This document shows, piece by piece, positions 40,501-49,431 of a stretch of 64,000 nt of DNA. The stretch covers positions 145,667 through 209,666 of the forward strand of contig JADGRA010000080.1 of NCBI GenBank assembly GCA_017881265.1. Direction: 5' to 3'. The translations under genes were made by a program, and so were the position numbers. Source of the stretch: Myxococcaceae bacterium (GTDB taxonomy: Bacteria; Myxococcota; Myxococcia; Myxococcales; Myxococcaceae). A model generated the notes under the pieces. That model was not told the origin of the DNA, ran no database searches, and saw only the letters and a program-made list of their open reading frames with translations. The first letter of the stretch is position 1; each line of letters begins with the position of its first letter.

Positions 40501-41153
40501 CAGAGGCGCTCCACGAAGGGACTGGCCCGAGCGTCGAAGGTGCGCTTGGCCAGCACCTCCTTGCGCTTCTCCCACTCGGTCCGGGTCCGGGTCAGCATCT
40601 CCTCGTCCGGCTTGAGGCCTTTCTTGCGGTCGGCGACCTCGGCCTCGCAGCTCTTCGCCTGGCGCTCGAAGTCTTCGGGCTTGTAGCCCTCGCTGCCCTT
40701 GATTTTCGCCTTGCGCACCGCAAGGAGGCGCGCCAGCTGGTAGCGCGCCACCGCGCACTGGCGGGCGAGCTCCTCGACGTCGCGGGCTTGCACGTTCAGG
40801 GTCTGCCGGGCACGGAGGTACTCGATGCGGGCCCGCACCTCGTCCACCGTGAGCTGAGCGATTTCCCGCGTGGCCGGGTCCTTGGCCTGGCCCACCTCGT
40901 CGCTGGCGATGCCTTCTGCGCGCTTGGCCCGGCGAATCTGGTCGCGCGTCCGGGCCACCTCGTTCTCGGTCTCGTCGACCTTGTCGTAGGCGATGAAGAG
41001 GTCGTTCTCCGCCTCCAGCAGGTCAATCTTGTTCTCGTAGGGAAGCTGCGCCACCATGTCGTCGGGGACCTTGGCGCTGTAGCGTCCACCGCACGCGGTG
41101 GCCACTGCCAGCAGCCCGGCCAGGGGCAGCAAACTCGGAAGACGTCTCATCAT
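40500..41153 (-). CDS. Coiled-coil lipoprotein of the Glt/Nfs-like cluster
   Basis: The 217-residue lipoprotein has the lipobox AVATAC with Cys21. The mature protein is highly charged and helical (ENKIDLLEAENDLFIAYDKV, VDETENEVARTRDQIRR), with heptad-like spacing that predicts a long coiled coil. I do not recognise a family. It overlaps both neighbours at stop/start junctions, so its product probably works with the TPR proteins at the outer membrane or in the periplasm. Confidence 0.75.
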   Translation of the reverse strand: MMRRLPSLLPLAGLLAVATACGGRYSAKVPDDMVAQLPYENKIDLLEAENDLFIAYDKVDETENEVARTRDQIRRAKRAEGIASDEVGQAKDPATREIAQLTVDEVRARIEYLRARQTLNVQARDVEELARQCAVARYQLARLLAVRKAKIKGSEGYKPEDFERQAKSCEAEVADRKKGLKPDEEMLTRTRTEWEKRKEVLAKRTFDARASPFVERL

Positions 41154-41653
41154 TGCACCTGAGCCGTGAAAGAGGCGAAGGCCGTGTACCCACAGGCGAA
41201 GTCACCGCACAGTTCGAAGGTGACGTTGAAGGCTCCGCTCACGGACTGCCCGGAACCAGGAATGGGAGTGGCGTTCAGCTTCATGGCCCCGCGCTGCAGG
41301 GGTGGGAAGGTCTTGCGCGGGTCATTGGCGACGTCGCGCGTCACGACGCCCCGCTGACCGACGCCGGTGGGCGGCACCAGGGTGAGGTCCACCGCTCCCC
41401 CCGGCTTCACCTCCAAGCCGTCCAGGTCCTCGGTGACGACGAGGACGGCGTTCTGCGTCTTCCCGGACGTCTGGAGGAAACGCACCGCCACCTGGCCGTT
41501 GGTCATGACCCCACCGTCGACCGACCCGCCCGTGTAGGCGAGCTGCACCGTGTTGTACTGCAGGTCAAGCAGCGCGCTCAGGCTGCCTTGGATTTCCTGC
41601 GGTCCGCAGCAGGTGAGCACCAGCGCAAGCGTCAGGAGGGCAAGCCACTTCAC
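41150..41653 (-). CDS. Small lipoprotein of the Glt/Nfs-like cluster
   Basis: The 167-residue protein starts at GTG 41653 inside the stop of the big TPR gene (GTGA). The signal peptide is short with CC at the lipobox (LALVLTCCGP). The mature part is beta-rich (NTVQLAYTGGSVDGGVMTNG, VSGAFNVTFELCGDFACGYT) with two C-terminal cysteines that could form a disulfide. No family recognised. Confidence 0.7.
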   Translation of the reverse strand: MKWLALLTLALVLTCCGPQEIQGSLSALLDLQYNTVQLAYTGGSVDGGVMTNGQVAVRFLQTSGKTQNAVLVVTEDLDGLEVKPGGAVDLTLVPPTGVGQRGVVTRDVANDPRKTFPPLQRGAMKLNATPIPGSGQSVSGAFNVTFELCGDFACGYTAFASFTAQVQ

Positions 41654-44600
41654 TTGCAGGCCCTCCAGTCGGGGTCGACGTCGGGCCCGCGAATGGACGC
41701 CAGGTCCCGAATCTGCGCCAGCTCCTTCCGGGCGCCTTCCACGTCGCCATAACGGCAGCGCAGCGCGGCGAGGTTGGCGTGGGCCTTGTCGTAGCCAGGG
41801 TCGGCCTCGAGCGCCTTAGCATAGGCGGCGCGCGCGAGCATCGGTTCGCCCTGGTACAGAAGCGCCAGGCCCAGCGCGTTCTGGGCCGAGGCACGGGTCT
41901 CCTGCAGTTCGGTGGCACGGGACAGGATGAGCTGCGCCTGCCCCACCTGGCGGGCTTCGAGGTAGGCCAGACCGAGCGCCTCCATCGACGGCGCGTCCTG
42001 CTTGGCTTCTGCTTGCTTCTGCAGTTCGGCGATGTTGCCAGCCAGCGCCCCGGGCGTTCCGGGGGAGGGCAGCGGCGAGCGAACTGACTCGCTCTTGGTC
42101 CGGCAGCCCAGGACGGCTTCGCTGAAGACCTCGAGTTGGCTGGCCCGGGCAAGGCACGTCTTGAAGGCCTCCTCGGCCTGGTCCTTGATGGGCTGCACCT
42201 GCTGCTGGACGGCGGTGCGGAATTGCTGCGCCTGCGCTGCGGTGGCGCCGGCCGGCACCGGCGTGGCCTCGACCGTCTCGCCCAGGGACTTGAGGGCCAA
42301 GCCCAGCTTCCACAAGGACGCCACCGCCCACTCTGCCGAGCCCATGGAAGCGGCCTGGTTGTAGACGCCCTGCAGCTGCTGCAGCGCCGCCACCTTCTGG
42401 TCGATTTGGTCCGGCGGGATGGCTTTGAAGTTCCGGTACAGCATGTCGCCGAGGTACCAGAGCCCACGGGCCGTATCCTCACCCTGCCCGTTGGGAGAAT
42501 TGACGACCGTCGCCAGCGTGCGCGCCACCACGTCGGGCCGCTCCCCGCCCAGCTTGGAAGAGGCCTCGGCAAACACCGACGCGGCCAGTGGCTGGCTCTT
42601 GTCCAGCTTCAGTGCGGCTTCCGCGGCGGACTTCGCCCCCGCCAGGTCATTCGACCGGAGCTTGACCTGCGCCAGAGCCCCGTAGGCGTCTGCGCGGCGG
42701 TTGCTGGGAAGCGTGGCCGCAGCAGTGAAGTCCTTGATGGCGGCTGGGTACTCGTGCATGGCCTCGCGCAGCCGGCCGGCGGACATCCACCCCTCGAAGG
42801 CGGCCGGGTCATTGCCCATGCGTGCGCCCACCTGCTCGTACCACTGGGCCGCCTCGCCGAAGCGGCCGGCCTCGGCAGCGGCGCGTCCCAGCGTCGAGGC
42901 GATGTCCGGGACGAAGCTGCTCTTCGGGTAGTCGGTCATGAACTTGGCGCCGATTTCCCGTTCCTTGACGAAGTCGTGCTTCTCCCGCGCCGCGCTGAAC
43001 GCGCCGTAGAGCGCCTTCTCGCCGATGTCGTTGGACTTGTTCTCCGAGGCGACCTTGAGCAGGCCCTCCACCACGTCGCCGGTCTCGGCCGAGCTCTGCA
43101 GCGCCAGCTCCCCCAGCGCCTCGCCCTTGCTTTCGCTCAGCGTGCGACGGACGTCGGCGAGGAAGGTGGCCGGAAGGCGCGCATTGGCGAGGAACTTCCG
43201 CGCCGTGTCCTCGATGCCCTTGAAGTCGTTGATTTGACGGAGTCCGTCGAGCGCCAGCTTTCCCGCCGCCGGCGCGTCCTTATTTTCCGGGTACTCGAGC
43301 GTGAAGGCGGTGAAGAGCTGGCTCGACTTCTCGAAGTCTCCGTCGTCGTAGTAGGCGCGGGCGATGTTGAACTTCAACGTGACGACGTTGGGGTTGCGCG
43401 GGTATTTGGCGATGAAGGCCGCGCCGTCGATTTTGAGCGCCTGGCGCGCATCTGCCACCTCGAAGGCGGTGATTTGCTCCACCTCTCCCGGCTTGAGGGC
43501 CGAGAAGGAACTGAGCAGGGCGCCATAGGCCGCGGCCTCGGTGCCCTTGGCGTCCTTGGCCCGCTCCTCGTAGCGCTCCAACTCCTCGAACTGGCGCGCC
43601 GCCTCCGGGAAGGCACGGGCAGCGAAGAGGGAATCCGCCCGGTTGTGCATCATGTCCCGGACGTACTTCTCCGGGCGGAACAGCGAGAGGTATTCCTTGT
43701 ACGCCGCCGCGGCGTCCAGGTAGCTCTCACGCGTATTGGTCTTCTGCGCCAGGGTCTGCAGCTGGGTGGCCAGGTCGCGGGTGATTTCCTCGAGCTCGGC
43801 GAGTTGCTTGCGCCGGGTGGTCTCGTCCTTGAAGGAGTCCACCTTGACGTTGACCGCGGCGCGGACCAGGACCTTGATGTCGGCCTGGGTGGTGGGGACT
43901 TTCCCCTTGGCCGCCCGAAGCGAGTCGTAGATTTTCTCGGCGCGCTCCATGTCCAGCTCCGGGTCGGGCTGGATTTCCATCAGCTTTCGCAACGTCGGAA
44001 TCGCCCACTCGTACTGCTGCTTGATGAAGTAGCGGTTCCCGAGCTTGTCGAGGGCGAGGGCGTAGGTGGAGCGACTGTCGGAGAGCTTCTCGAAGTAGGG
44101 AAGCGCGCCCTTGGCCGGTCGGGCCTCGGTGTAGCTGTAGACCAAGTCGAGCAGCGCCTCGCGCTTGACGTTGAGGGACTTGGCCGAGTCGACGCCCGGA
44201 AGCGGCGGGCTGCCGGCGGCCGCCTCGAAAAAGCCCACCGCATCGTTGAAGCGCTGCTGGTTGACGCGAACCCAGCCCATCTTGTACCGGGCCAGGTCGT
44301 GCACCGGCGAGGGCGGAAACTGCAGGATGGCCTGGTAGTGGCGCTCCGCTTCGTCGAGGTTGGCCTTGTCGAACCAGTAGTCGCCGAGAATCTGCTCCGA
44401 CTCCAGCCGCAGCTCGCTCTTCGGGTACTTGTCGATGAGCGAACGCAGGGTGGCGAGCATGTCGTCGAACTGGCCGAGCTCGCGCTGCTCGTGGGCCAGG
44501 TAGAAAGTGACCTTGTCCCCGTCGTGGAAGTCCGGGTACTCGCGCTGCAGCCGGTAGTACAGCTGCACCGCCTTCTGCTTGAACAGACGCGTCTCGGGGC

Positions 44601-44922
44601 TGACCATGGCGCCGCTGGTGCCCTGCGCCCGTTGCTCGGCCTGGAGGTAGTAGACGTACCGGCTCTTCTCGACGTAGAGCTCGGCCAGTCGAAACTGGAG
44701 GTCGGGCAGGTAGCTCGCCGTCCGGCTGCGGGCGATGAGCCGCTCGGTCTCGATGATGGAGCGGTCGACCTTGAAGATGTCCCGCTTCAGCTTGTCGATG
44801 TACTCCTGCTTTTCGCGGACCTTGGTGACGACCGGGTTGACGCTCTTGTCGAGCGGCGTCAGGAGCACTGGCCCGCTCGGCCCGGTGGCCGCCAGCGCGA
44901 GGGTCAAGAGAGAGCCAATCAC
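41650..44922 (-). CDS. Large periplasmic TPR protein, GltD/AgmU-like
   Basis: The 1090-residue protein starts at GTG 44922, four bases downstream of a GAGGAGGGGG ribosome binding site and overlapping the previous stop. After a short hydrophobic leader come a coiled-coil region (VREKQEYIDKLKRDIFKVDR) and helical TPR-like repeats through the whole length (FRLAELYVEKSRYVYYLQAE, FNIARAYYDDGDFEKSSQLF, LGLALLYQGEPMLARAAYAK). Size, export and position beside a GltC-like and a GltG-like gene fit the periplasmic TPR protein GltD (AgmU) of Myxococcus or NfsD. That assignment is by layout and repeat type, not alignment. Confidence 0.85.
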   Translation of the reverse strand: MIGSLLTLALAATGPSGPVLLTPLDKSVNPVVTKVREKQEYIDKLKRDIFKVDRSIIETERLIARSRTASYLPDLQFRLAELYVEKSRYVYYLQAEQRAQGTSGAMVSPETRLFKQKAVQLYYRLQREYPDFHDGDKVTFYLAHEQRELGQFDDMLATLRSLIDKYPKSELRLESEQILGDYWFDKANLDEAERHYQAILQFPPSPVHDLARYKMGWVRVNQQRFNDAVGFFEAAAGSPPLPGVDSAKSLNVKREALLDLVYSYTEARPAKGALPYFEKLSDSRSTYALALDKLGNRYFIKQQYEWAIPTLRKLMEIQPDPELDMERAEKIYDSLRAAKGKVPTTQADIKVLVRAAVNVKVDSFKDETTRRKQLAELEEITRDLATQLQTLAQKTNTRESYLDAAAAYKEYLSLFRPEKYVRDMMHNRADSLFAARAFPEAARQFEELERYEERAKDAKGTEAAAYGALLSSFSALKPGEVEQITAFEVADARQALKIDGAAFIAKYPRNPNVVTLKFNIARAYYDDGDFEKSSQLFTAFTLEYPENKDAPAAGKLALDGLRQINDFKGIEDTARKFLANARLPATFLADVRRTLSESKGEALGELALQSSAETGDVVEGLLKVASENKSNDIGEKALYGAFSAAREKHDFVKEREIGAKFMTDYPKSSFVPDIASTLGRAAAEAGRFGEAAQWYEQVGARMGNDPAAFEGWMSAGRLREAMHEYPAAIKDFTAAATLPSNRRADAYGALAQVKLRSNDLAGAKSAAEAALKLDKSQPLAASVFAEASSKLGGERPDVVARTLATVVNSPNGQGEDTARGLWYLGDMLYRNFKAIPPDQIDQKVAALQQLQGVYNQAASMGSAEWAVASLWKLGLALKSLGETVEATPVPAGATAAQAQQFRTAVQQQVQPIKDQAEEAFKTCLARASQLEVFSEAVLGCRTKSESVRSPLPSPGTPGALAGNIAELQKQAEAKQDAPSMEALGLAYLEARQVGQAQLILSRATELQETRASAQNALGLALLYQGEPMLARAAYAKALEADPGYDKAHANLAALRCRYGDVEGARKELAQIRDLASIRGPDVDPDWRACK

Positions 44923-46514
44923 AGCGCCCCCTCCTCGACACACCGGCTGGGGATGCTCACCCGGTAGCTGCGCAGCTCGTCGTTCCAGTACTCACCATCG
45001 AAGCGGAACGCCTCCTGGCCCGGCCCGATGGGGGTCTGCTTCTCCGGCTGGACCACCTTGGCTCCGCGCTTGATGCGCTCGTAAAGCTTCAGGCCGACCT
45101 CGTACTCCATCAGCCGCACCTGCTCGGCCGCCAAGAGCAGCTTGTCGGCTTCCTCGCGGACCGCCTCCTGCAACCGCTGCCGGTAGATGCGTTCAGCCTC
45201 GGCGTAGGCCAGGTCATACAGCTTGGTGACCTGGGTGAAGAGCCGGTCACCGAATCCACCCGCGTAGCGGGTCTTGAGCTCAATCTCGAGGTTCAGCGAG
45301 TCGCGGAACTTGGCCGCCCGCTTGGTACTGCCGTGGCTGGAGGCGGCGGCGCGCAAGCGGGCGTCCAGGGTGAGGTCTTCTCGCTCGCGAATCGCATCGA
45401 GCGACTCGGCGTAGCGGCGCGTCAGTTCCTTGGCAGCGCGCTTGGCAGGCAGGTAGTGGCAGAGGTCCCGGTACACCAGGGCGCGCAGGATGTACTTGTC
45501 CGGAAGAAACTCCTCCCGGAAGCTTGGCGCATCCAGGGTGGTGAGCAACCCCATGGCGGCACGCAGCTGACCGATGTTGTACCGAGTCCACGCTTCCTCG
45601 AGGTACAGGGTGGCCCGTCCCGGGTCGAGCGCGGGCAGCTGCACCATGTCGTAAGCCTTGAGCGCGCCTTCGAAGTCCTTGCGCTCGTACCGGAGACGGG
45701 CAACGGCCAGGCGTGCCTCGTTCCGCGCCTCCAGGGTGAGCTTCTCGTCGTTGGACAGCGCGAGGAAGTCCTCAATCATCTCGTCGGGAACGCCCTTGCC
45801 CGAGAGCTTCTTGAGCCGGGTGACGAGGAGCGCGAACTTGGCGCGGCTGGCCTCGACGCTGCCCTCCTCGAGCTTCAGGAAGTGGGTGTTCGCCCAGCGC
45901 TCGTTCCCCACCCGCAGGTCGACCAGGCCCTGCTCGTAGTTGGCGTAGTCGCTGACCGAGTCGGGAAGAAACCCGAGGTCCAAGGAGCCGAAGACCTGCT
46001 CGTCGATGAGCACCTCGTCGTGGGGAACCAGGATGAGCGTGCGCAGGGCCTCCAGCGTCCGCGGCAGCACCTGGGGGTTGCTGCGCTCGCGCGCCACCTT
46101 GGCCAGGTAAACGGCGCCGGCATGGCGCAGGCCGAGGTCGATGAAGCACCGGGCCAGGAAGTACTGCGCCCAGGGGTGGTTCTCGTCGGTGGGTGGCGAC
46201 CCCTCGATGTAGGCGTACAGCTTCCGCGCAGCCGACTCCTTGTGGTCGGCAAAGTAGTCCTGGAGCGCCTCGTCGAAGAGGGCTGCGTCCACCTTCTCCG
46301 CCGGGGCCTTGGCGGCTTCGGGCGCGGCCGGCGGAGTCGCAGCGGCGGGCGTCCCCGCTGCCGCCGGGGTGGCTGCGGCGGGCGCTGGCTTGGCCGCCGG
46401 CGGCGTCCCCTGGGCGGGGGCGGCTGTCGGCGGCGTGGGCTGCGCCTGGCCCAGCGCAAGGCCGGGCACCAGCCCCAGAAACACCACCAGCCTGGTCTTC
46501 ACGTCGCCTCGCAT
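44919..46514 (-). CDS. GltC/NfsC-like exported TPR protein
   Basis: The 531-residue protein has a signal peptide (LVVFLGLVPGLALGQAQP), a low-complexity Ala/Pro linker (residues 25-75), then a helical TPR-type body starting FDEALQDYFADHKESAARKL and including QYFLARCFIDLGLRHAGAVY. It ends in a distinctive Tyr/Arg-rich tail (YWNDELRSYRVSIPSRC) that I associate with GltC/NfsC proteins. GltC is needed for adventurous gliding in Myxococcus and works in the periplasm. A GTG at 46502 with a closer ribosome binding site is an alternative start. The stop overlaps the next GTG. Confidence 0.82.
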   Translation of the reverse strand: MRGDVKTRLVVFLGLVPGLALGQAQPTPPTAAPAQGTPPAAKPAPAAATPAAAGTPAAATPPAAPEAAKAPAEKVDAALFDEALQDYFADHKESAARKLYAYIEGSPPTDENHPWAQYFLARCFIDLGLRHAGAVYLAKVARERSNPQVLPRTLEALRTLILVPHDEVLIDEQVFGSLDLGFLPDSVSDYANYEQGLVDLRVGNERWANTHFLKLEEGSVEASRAKFALLVTRLKKLSGKGVPDEMIEDFLALSNDEKLTLEARNEARLAVARLRYERKDFEGALKAYDMVQLPALDPGRATLYLEEAWTRYNIGQLRAAMGLLTTLDAPSFREEFLPDKYILRALVYRDLCHYLPAKRAAKELTRRYAESLDAIREREDLTLDARLRAAASSHGSTKRAAKFRDSLNLEIELKTRYAGGFGDRLFTQVTKLYDLAYAEAERIYRQRLQEAVREEADKLLLAAEQVRLMEYEVGLKLYERIKRGAKVVQPEKQTPIGPGQEAFRFDGEYWNDELRSYRVSIPSRCVEEGAL

Positions 46515-47162
46515 CTATTCCGTCGAGCCGAAGTTGAAGGCCACGCCGAGCTGCACCACCATGATGTTCTGAACGCCGGTGGTCGAAAAGCAGACGTTGT
46601 CGCTCCACTCGAAGCGCAGCGAGACGGTCTTGCTGATGTAGAAGCGCCAGCCGATGCCGAAGTTGATGCCCGGCACGAAGGTCGTGCTGGTGGTGCCCGC
46701 GGCGATGTCGCTGGAGACGCGCTGGTTGACGACGGAGAAGCCGAGCAGAGTGTAAATCTCGAAGTGCGCCACGCTGCTGTTCAGCCAGGCGAACTTTCCG
46801 TAGATGGGCGTCCACATGAAGTCGCTGCCGGCAATCCAGTTGGTCTGGGTGAAGGCCGTCGGGTTGACGCCGAAGTCACGGACCAGCTGGTTCTGAAGGC
46901 CGGTGGAGATGTTGTACGAGTAGAGGAAGCGCCCAATCTGCCAGGCGATGCTGTCGGAGAAGTGGTACGTGTACGAGACCTCGCCACTCAGCCCCTTGTA
47001 GAAGGCGTCGAGCGGTACCACGCCAATCGCCAGCATCAGCTCGCTGTTCATCCGGAACGCGCGGTCCTGGACAGCGAGGACCACCCCGGGGTTTTCCAGC
47101 TCCTCCTGCGCCCGCGCCGCCAAAGGCAAGAGGAGGACCAGAAGCACAAGAAGTCGTCTCAC
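46515..47162 (-). CDS. Small outer-membrane beta-barrel protein (myxobacterial Glt/Cgl type)
   Basis: The 215-residue protein starts at GTG 47162, eight bases after AAGGGAA; an upstream GTG at 47201 lacks a signal peptide context. The signal peptide is VRRLLVLLVLLLPLAARAQ. The mature part has alternating aromatic strands (GEVSYTYHFSDSIAWQIGRF, FGIGWRFYISKTVSLRFEWS) and ends in a phenylalanine-rich last strand (VQLGVAFNFGSTE). Such eight-to-ten-strand barrels accompany GltC genes in Myxococcus (GltA/GltB/CglE type). Confidence 0.82.
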   Translation of the reverse strand: MRRLLVLLVLLLPLAARAQEELENPGVVLAVQDRAFRMNSELMLAIGVVPLDAFYKGLSGEVSYTYHFSDSIAWQIGRFLYSYNISTGLQNQLVRDFGVNPTAFTQTNWIAGSDFMWTPIYGKFAWLNSSVAHFEIYTLLGFSVVNQRVSSDIAAGTTSTTFVPGINFGIGWRFYISKTVSLRFEWSDNVCFSTTGVQNIMVVQLGVAFNFGSTE

Positions 47163-47202
47163 GAAAAGTTCCCTTCGGTAAGGCCGCCGCCTCTGGCGCA
47201 CA

Positions 47203-49389
47203 TCAAAAGCCGACCGCGTTGAAGATGAACGGGTAGGTGATGATGACGGAGTTTCCCTTAGCGGGCGGGAACTGCCAGTTGTTGAGCGCTCGCAGGATGC
47301 ACGACTCCACCGAGACGTCCTTCAAGGTCGAACTCTTGGACTTGGAGCTGACGACTTTGCCCGAGGTGGAGATGCTCCACTCCAGCACCACCTTGCCGGC
47401 CAGGCCGGGCGTCTTCATCAGGGCTGCCTCGTAGCACCGCTGGACTTCCGCCAGGTGGGAGTTGATGACCTTGGCCACCGCCTCTTTGTCGATTTGCCCC
47501 TGCGACGCGATGCTGGTGGAGACCGCCTTGGTCACGCCGGAGCGCACCGGGCCCTTGCCCACACTGCCCACACCGAGCGCTCCAATCCCACCTCCACCGG
47601 CGCCGAGAAGAATCTCGCGACCGCCGCCGCCCTTGCCGATGCCGATGCCCGGAATCCCATTGGTGCTGGCCACTGGACCCTTGCCGACGAGGCCGCTGAG
47701 CTTGAAGGCGGTGTTGTTGCCGCCTGGCCCAATCTTGTTGATGGCGGCCAGCATCGACTTCATTGCCGGGCCGGCGGCCGTCACCTTGGCCAGAGCCTTG
47801 GTCATGTCCTTCGGTGGCTCCACCTTGGGCTGCACCTGGGGAACCGGCTTCGGCGTGGGCTTGGTGACCTTCTTCTCGGGCTCCTTCTTCGGCTCCTTCT
47901 TGGCCTCTTCCTTCTTTGGCTCTTCCTTCTTCTTCTCGGGCTCCTTCTTCTTCTCTTCCTTCTTTTGAGGAGACAGCAGGCGAACCGCCACCGGGTTGAG
48001 GTTCTTCGCCGAGAAGTCGGCGAGGTCATCCAGCTTGGGCCCGAAGATGACCCAGTACACGGACGGGCCGAGGAACATCAGAAGCAAGGTGATGAAGAAC
48101 CAGGGCCGATTCCGAAGCGGATTGACGAACACCCGTTCCGGCGGAGGCGCGACGAACGCGACGCAGGCCATCTCGCCCTCGCGCAGACACACGGCCGAGC
48201 CGAGCTGGAGCGAGACGCTTCGCCGGCCGCCAGACTTCTCCACTTCGGTGGGCGGAACCGCCACGAAGGTGCCATCAGCGCGCCGCCGCTCGATCTCGGC
48301 GCGAGGAGGAATGAAGAGGCGGTAGCCCCCGCCCGAGGACTCGGTGATGGGGAAGCCCTCGGGAAGCGTGAAGCCGTAGAGCGGCAGCATCGCGCTGTCC
48401 AAAAGACCCGCGGTGACTGGCTTGTCCTTCTTGGTCGGCCCGAAGCTGTTCGCCCCCTGGCGTGCCTGACCCCAGAAGAGCTCGAAGTAGATGCGGGCCG
48501 GCCCGCGTCCGCCCTTGCTCGGGATGCTGAAGGAGGCAGGTGGCCCAGCCTTGGCGGCGCCCTTCGACGCCCGCCGTGGCGCTGCGGGAGCCGGCTCCAG
48601 TTCTACCCCGAGGGGAGACGGGCGGGCCGGCGGCGGGCGCGCTGCCGGTGCCCGGGCTGCCGCGGGAGGGGGTGGCGGGGTGGACGGCGAGGGCGTCTTC
48701 GGCGGCCAGGCCTTGGCTCGCTGCAGCGGCTCATCGAAGGGGTCGAGCTCCGTGGCCCCCGAGTCCAGCGCCTTCATCGCCTGCGAGGGGTACGGCATGG
48801 TGGTCGCGAGCTCGGAGTCGGAGACCGGCTTCAGGCGACTCTTGGTGTTCGTCTTGCGCCGACGCGCGGAGGGCACCGTTCCGGGCGCGGGGACGCCGTT
48901 CGACGCGTCCGGGCCAGGCTTCGTCGCATAGGCCTCGGGCGGCGGGGGCGGGGGCGTCGAGACGCCGCGGCGCGGCGCAGACGGCTGCAGCGGAGCCACC
49001 CTCGGCATCTGCGCCGCCGGCGGCGGCCCGCCGAGGAGGGCCGACACCTCGGGAGGCGGCATCGCCTTCGCGGCGGGCCTCTGGCCCAGCACCCGCGCCT
49101 TCAGGACGAAGGGGCCGACGACAACCTCGTCCACGGCGCGAATCTCACACGCGGTGACTTGGTGCCCGTTGACGTACAGCCCGCCCGCCGAGCCCGAGTC
49201 CTGGACGGCCGCCTTGCCGTTCTGGAAATACAGAATGGCATGCGCCGGGTCGACGGTGGCGTCGTCCAGCCGCAGGTCCGCATCCGCCGCGCTCCCCAGG
49301 GTGTAGGAACCCGGAACGAAGACCTCGGTGCCCACCAGGAGCCCGTCGCGCAGGATGACCACCTGGAGCACTGCCGGCTGACCGCTCAA
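47203..49389 (-). CDS. GltG/PglI-like protein: FHA, TM, Lys/Glu spacer and AgmX/PglI-type C-terminal domain
   Basis: The 728-residue protein starts at TTG 49389 with AGGGAA upstream. Residues about 20-100 form a FHA domain (GSYTLGSAADADLRLDDATV, with NGHQV), although the usual phosphopeptide-binding Arg and Ser are replaced (LGS, VDPAH). A long Pro-rich linker reaches 290, then a second folded region, a membrane segment at 430-449 (FFITLLLMFLGPSVYWVIFG), a Lys/Glu spacer (475-510), and Gly-rich repeats. It ends in a TonB-like domain at 640-728 (HLAEVQRCYEAALMKTPGLA). This order matches Myxococcus GltG, which spans the inner membrane and passes energy from a TolQR-like motor to the outer layers. 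Confidence 0.9.
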   Translation of the reverse strand: MSGQPAVLQVVILRDGLLVGTEVFVPGSYTLGSAADADLRLDDATVDPAHAILYFQNGKAAVQDSGSAGGLYVNGHQVTACEIRAVDEVVVGPFVLKARVLGQRPAAKAMPPPEVSALLGGPPPAAQMPRVAPLQPSAPRRGVSTPPPPPPEAYATKPGPDASNGVPAPGTVPSARRRKTNTKSRLKPVSDSELATTMPYPSQAMKALDSGATELDPFDEPLQRAKAWPPKTPSPSTPPPPPAAARAPAARPPPARPSPLGVELEPAPAAPRRASKGAAKAGPPASFSIPSKGGRGPARIYFELFWGQARQGANSFGPTKKDKPVTAGLLDSAMLPLYGFTLPEGFPITESSGGGYRLFIPPRAEIERRRADGTFVAVPPTEVEKSGGRRSVSLQLGSAVCLREGEMACVAFVAPPPERVFVNPLRNRPWFFITLLLMFLGPSVYWVIFGPKLDDLADFSAKNLNPVAVRLLSPQKKEEKKKEPEKKKEEPKKEEAKKEPKKEPEKKVTKPTPKPVPQVQPKVEPPKDMTKALAKVTAAGPAMKSMLAAINKIGPGGNNTAFKLSGLVGKGPVASTNGIPGIGIGKGGGGREILLGAGGGGIGALGVGSVGKGPVRSGVTKAVSTSIASQGQIDKEAVAKVINSHLAEVQRCYEAALMKTPGLAGKVVLEWSISTSGKVVSSKSKSSTLKDVSVESCILRALNNWQFPPAKGNSVIITYPFIFNAVGF

Positions 49390-49431
49390 CGTTCGATTCC
49401 CTCGTGGGTGGGGCAGGGGAGGAGAGGAGGA

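Noticed and set aside
47880..47970. Simple-sequence repeat suggesting a variable tract
   Set aside because: The repeated triplets encode the Lys/Glu spacer of the GltG-like protein; units are irregular and in-frame, so phase variation is unlikely.
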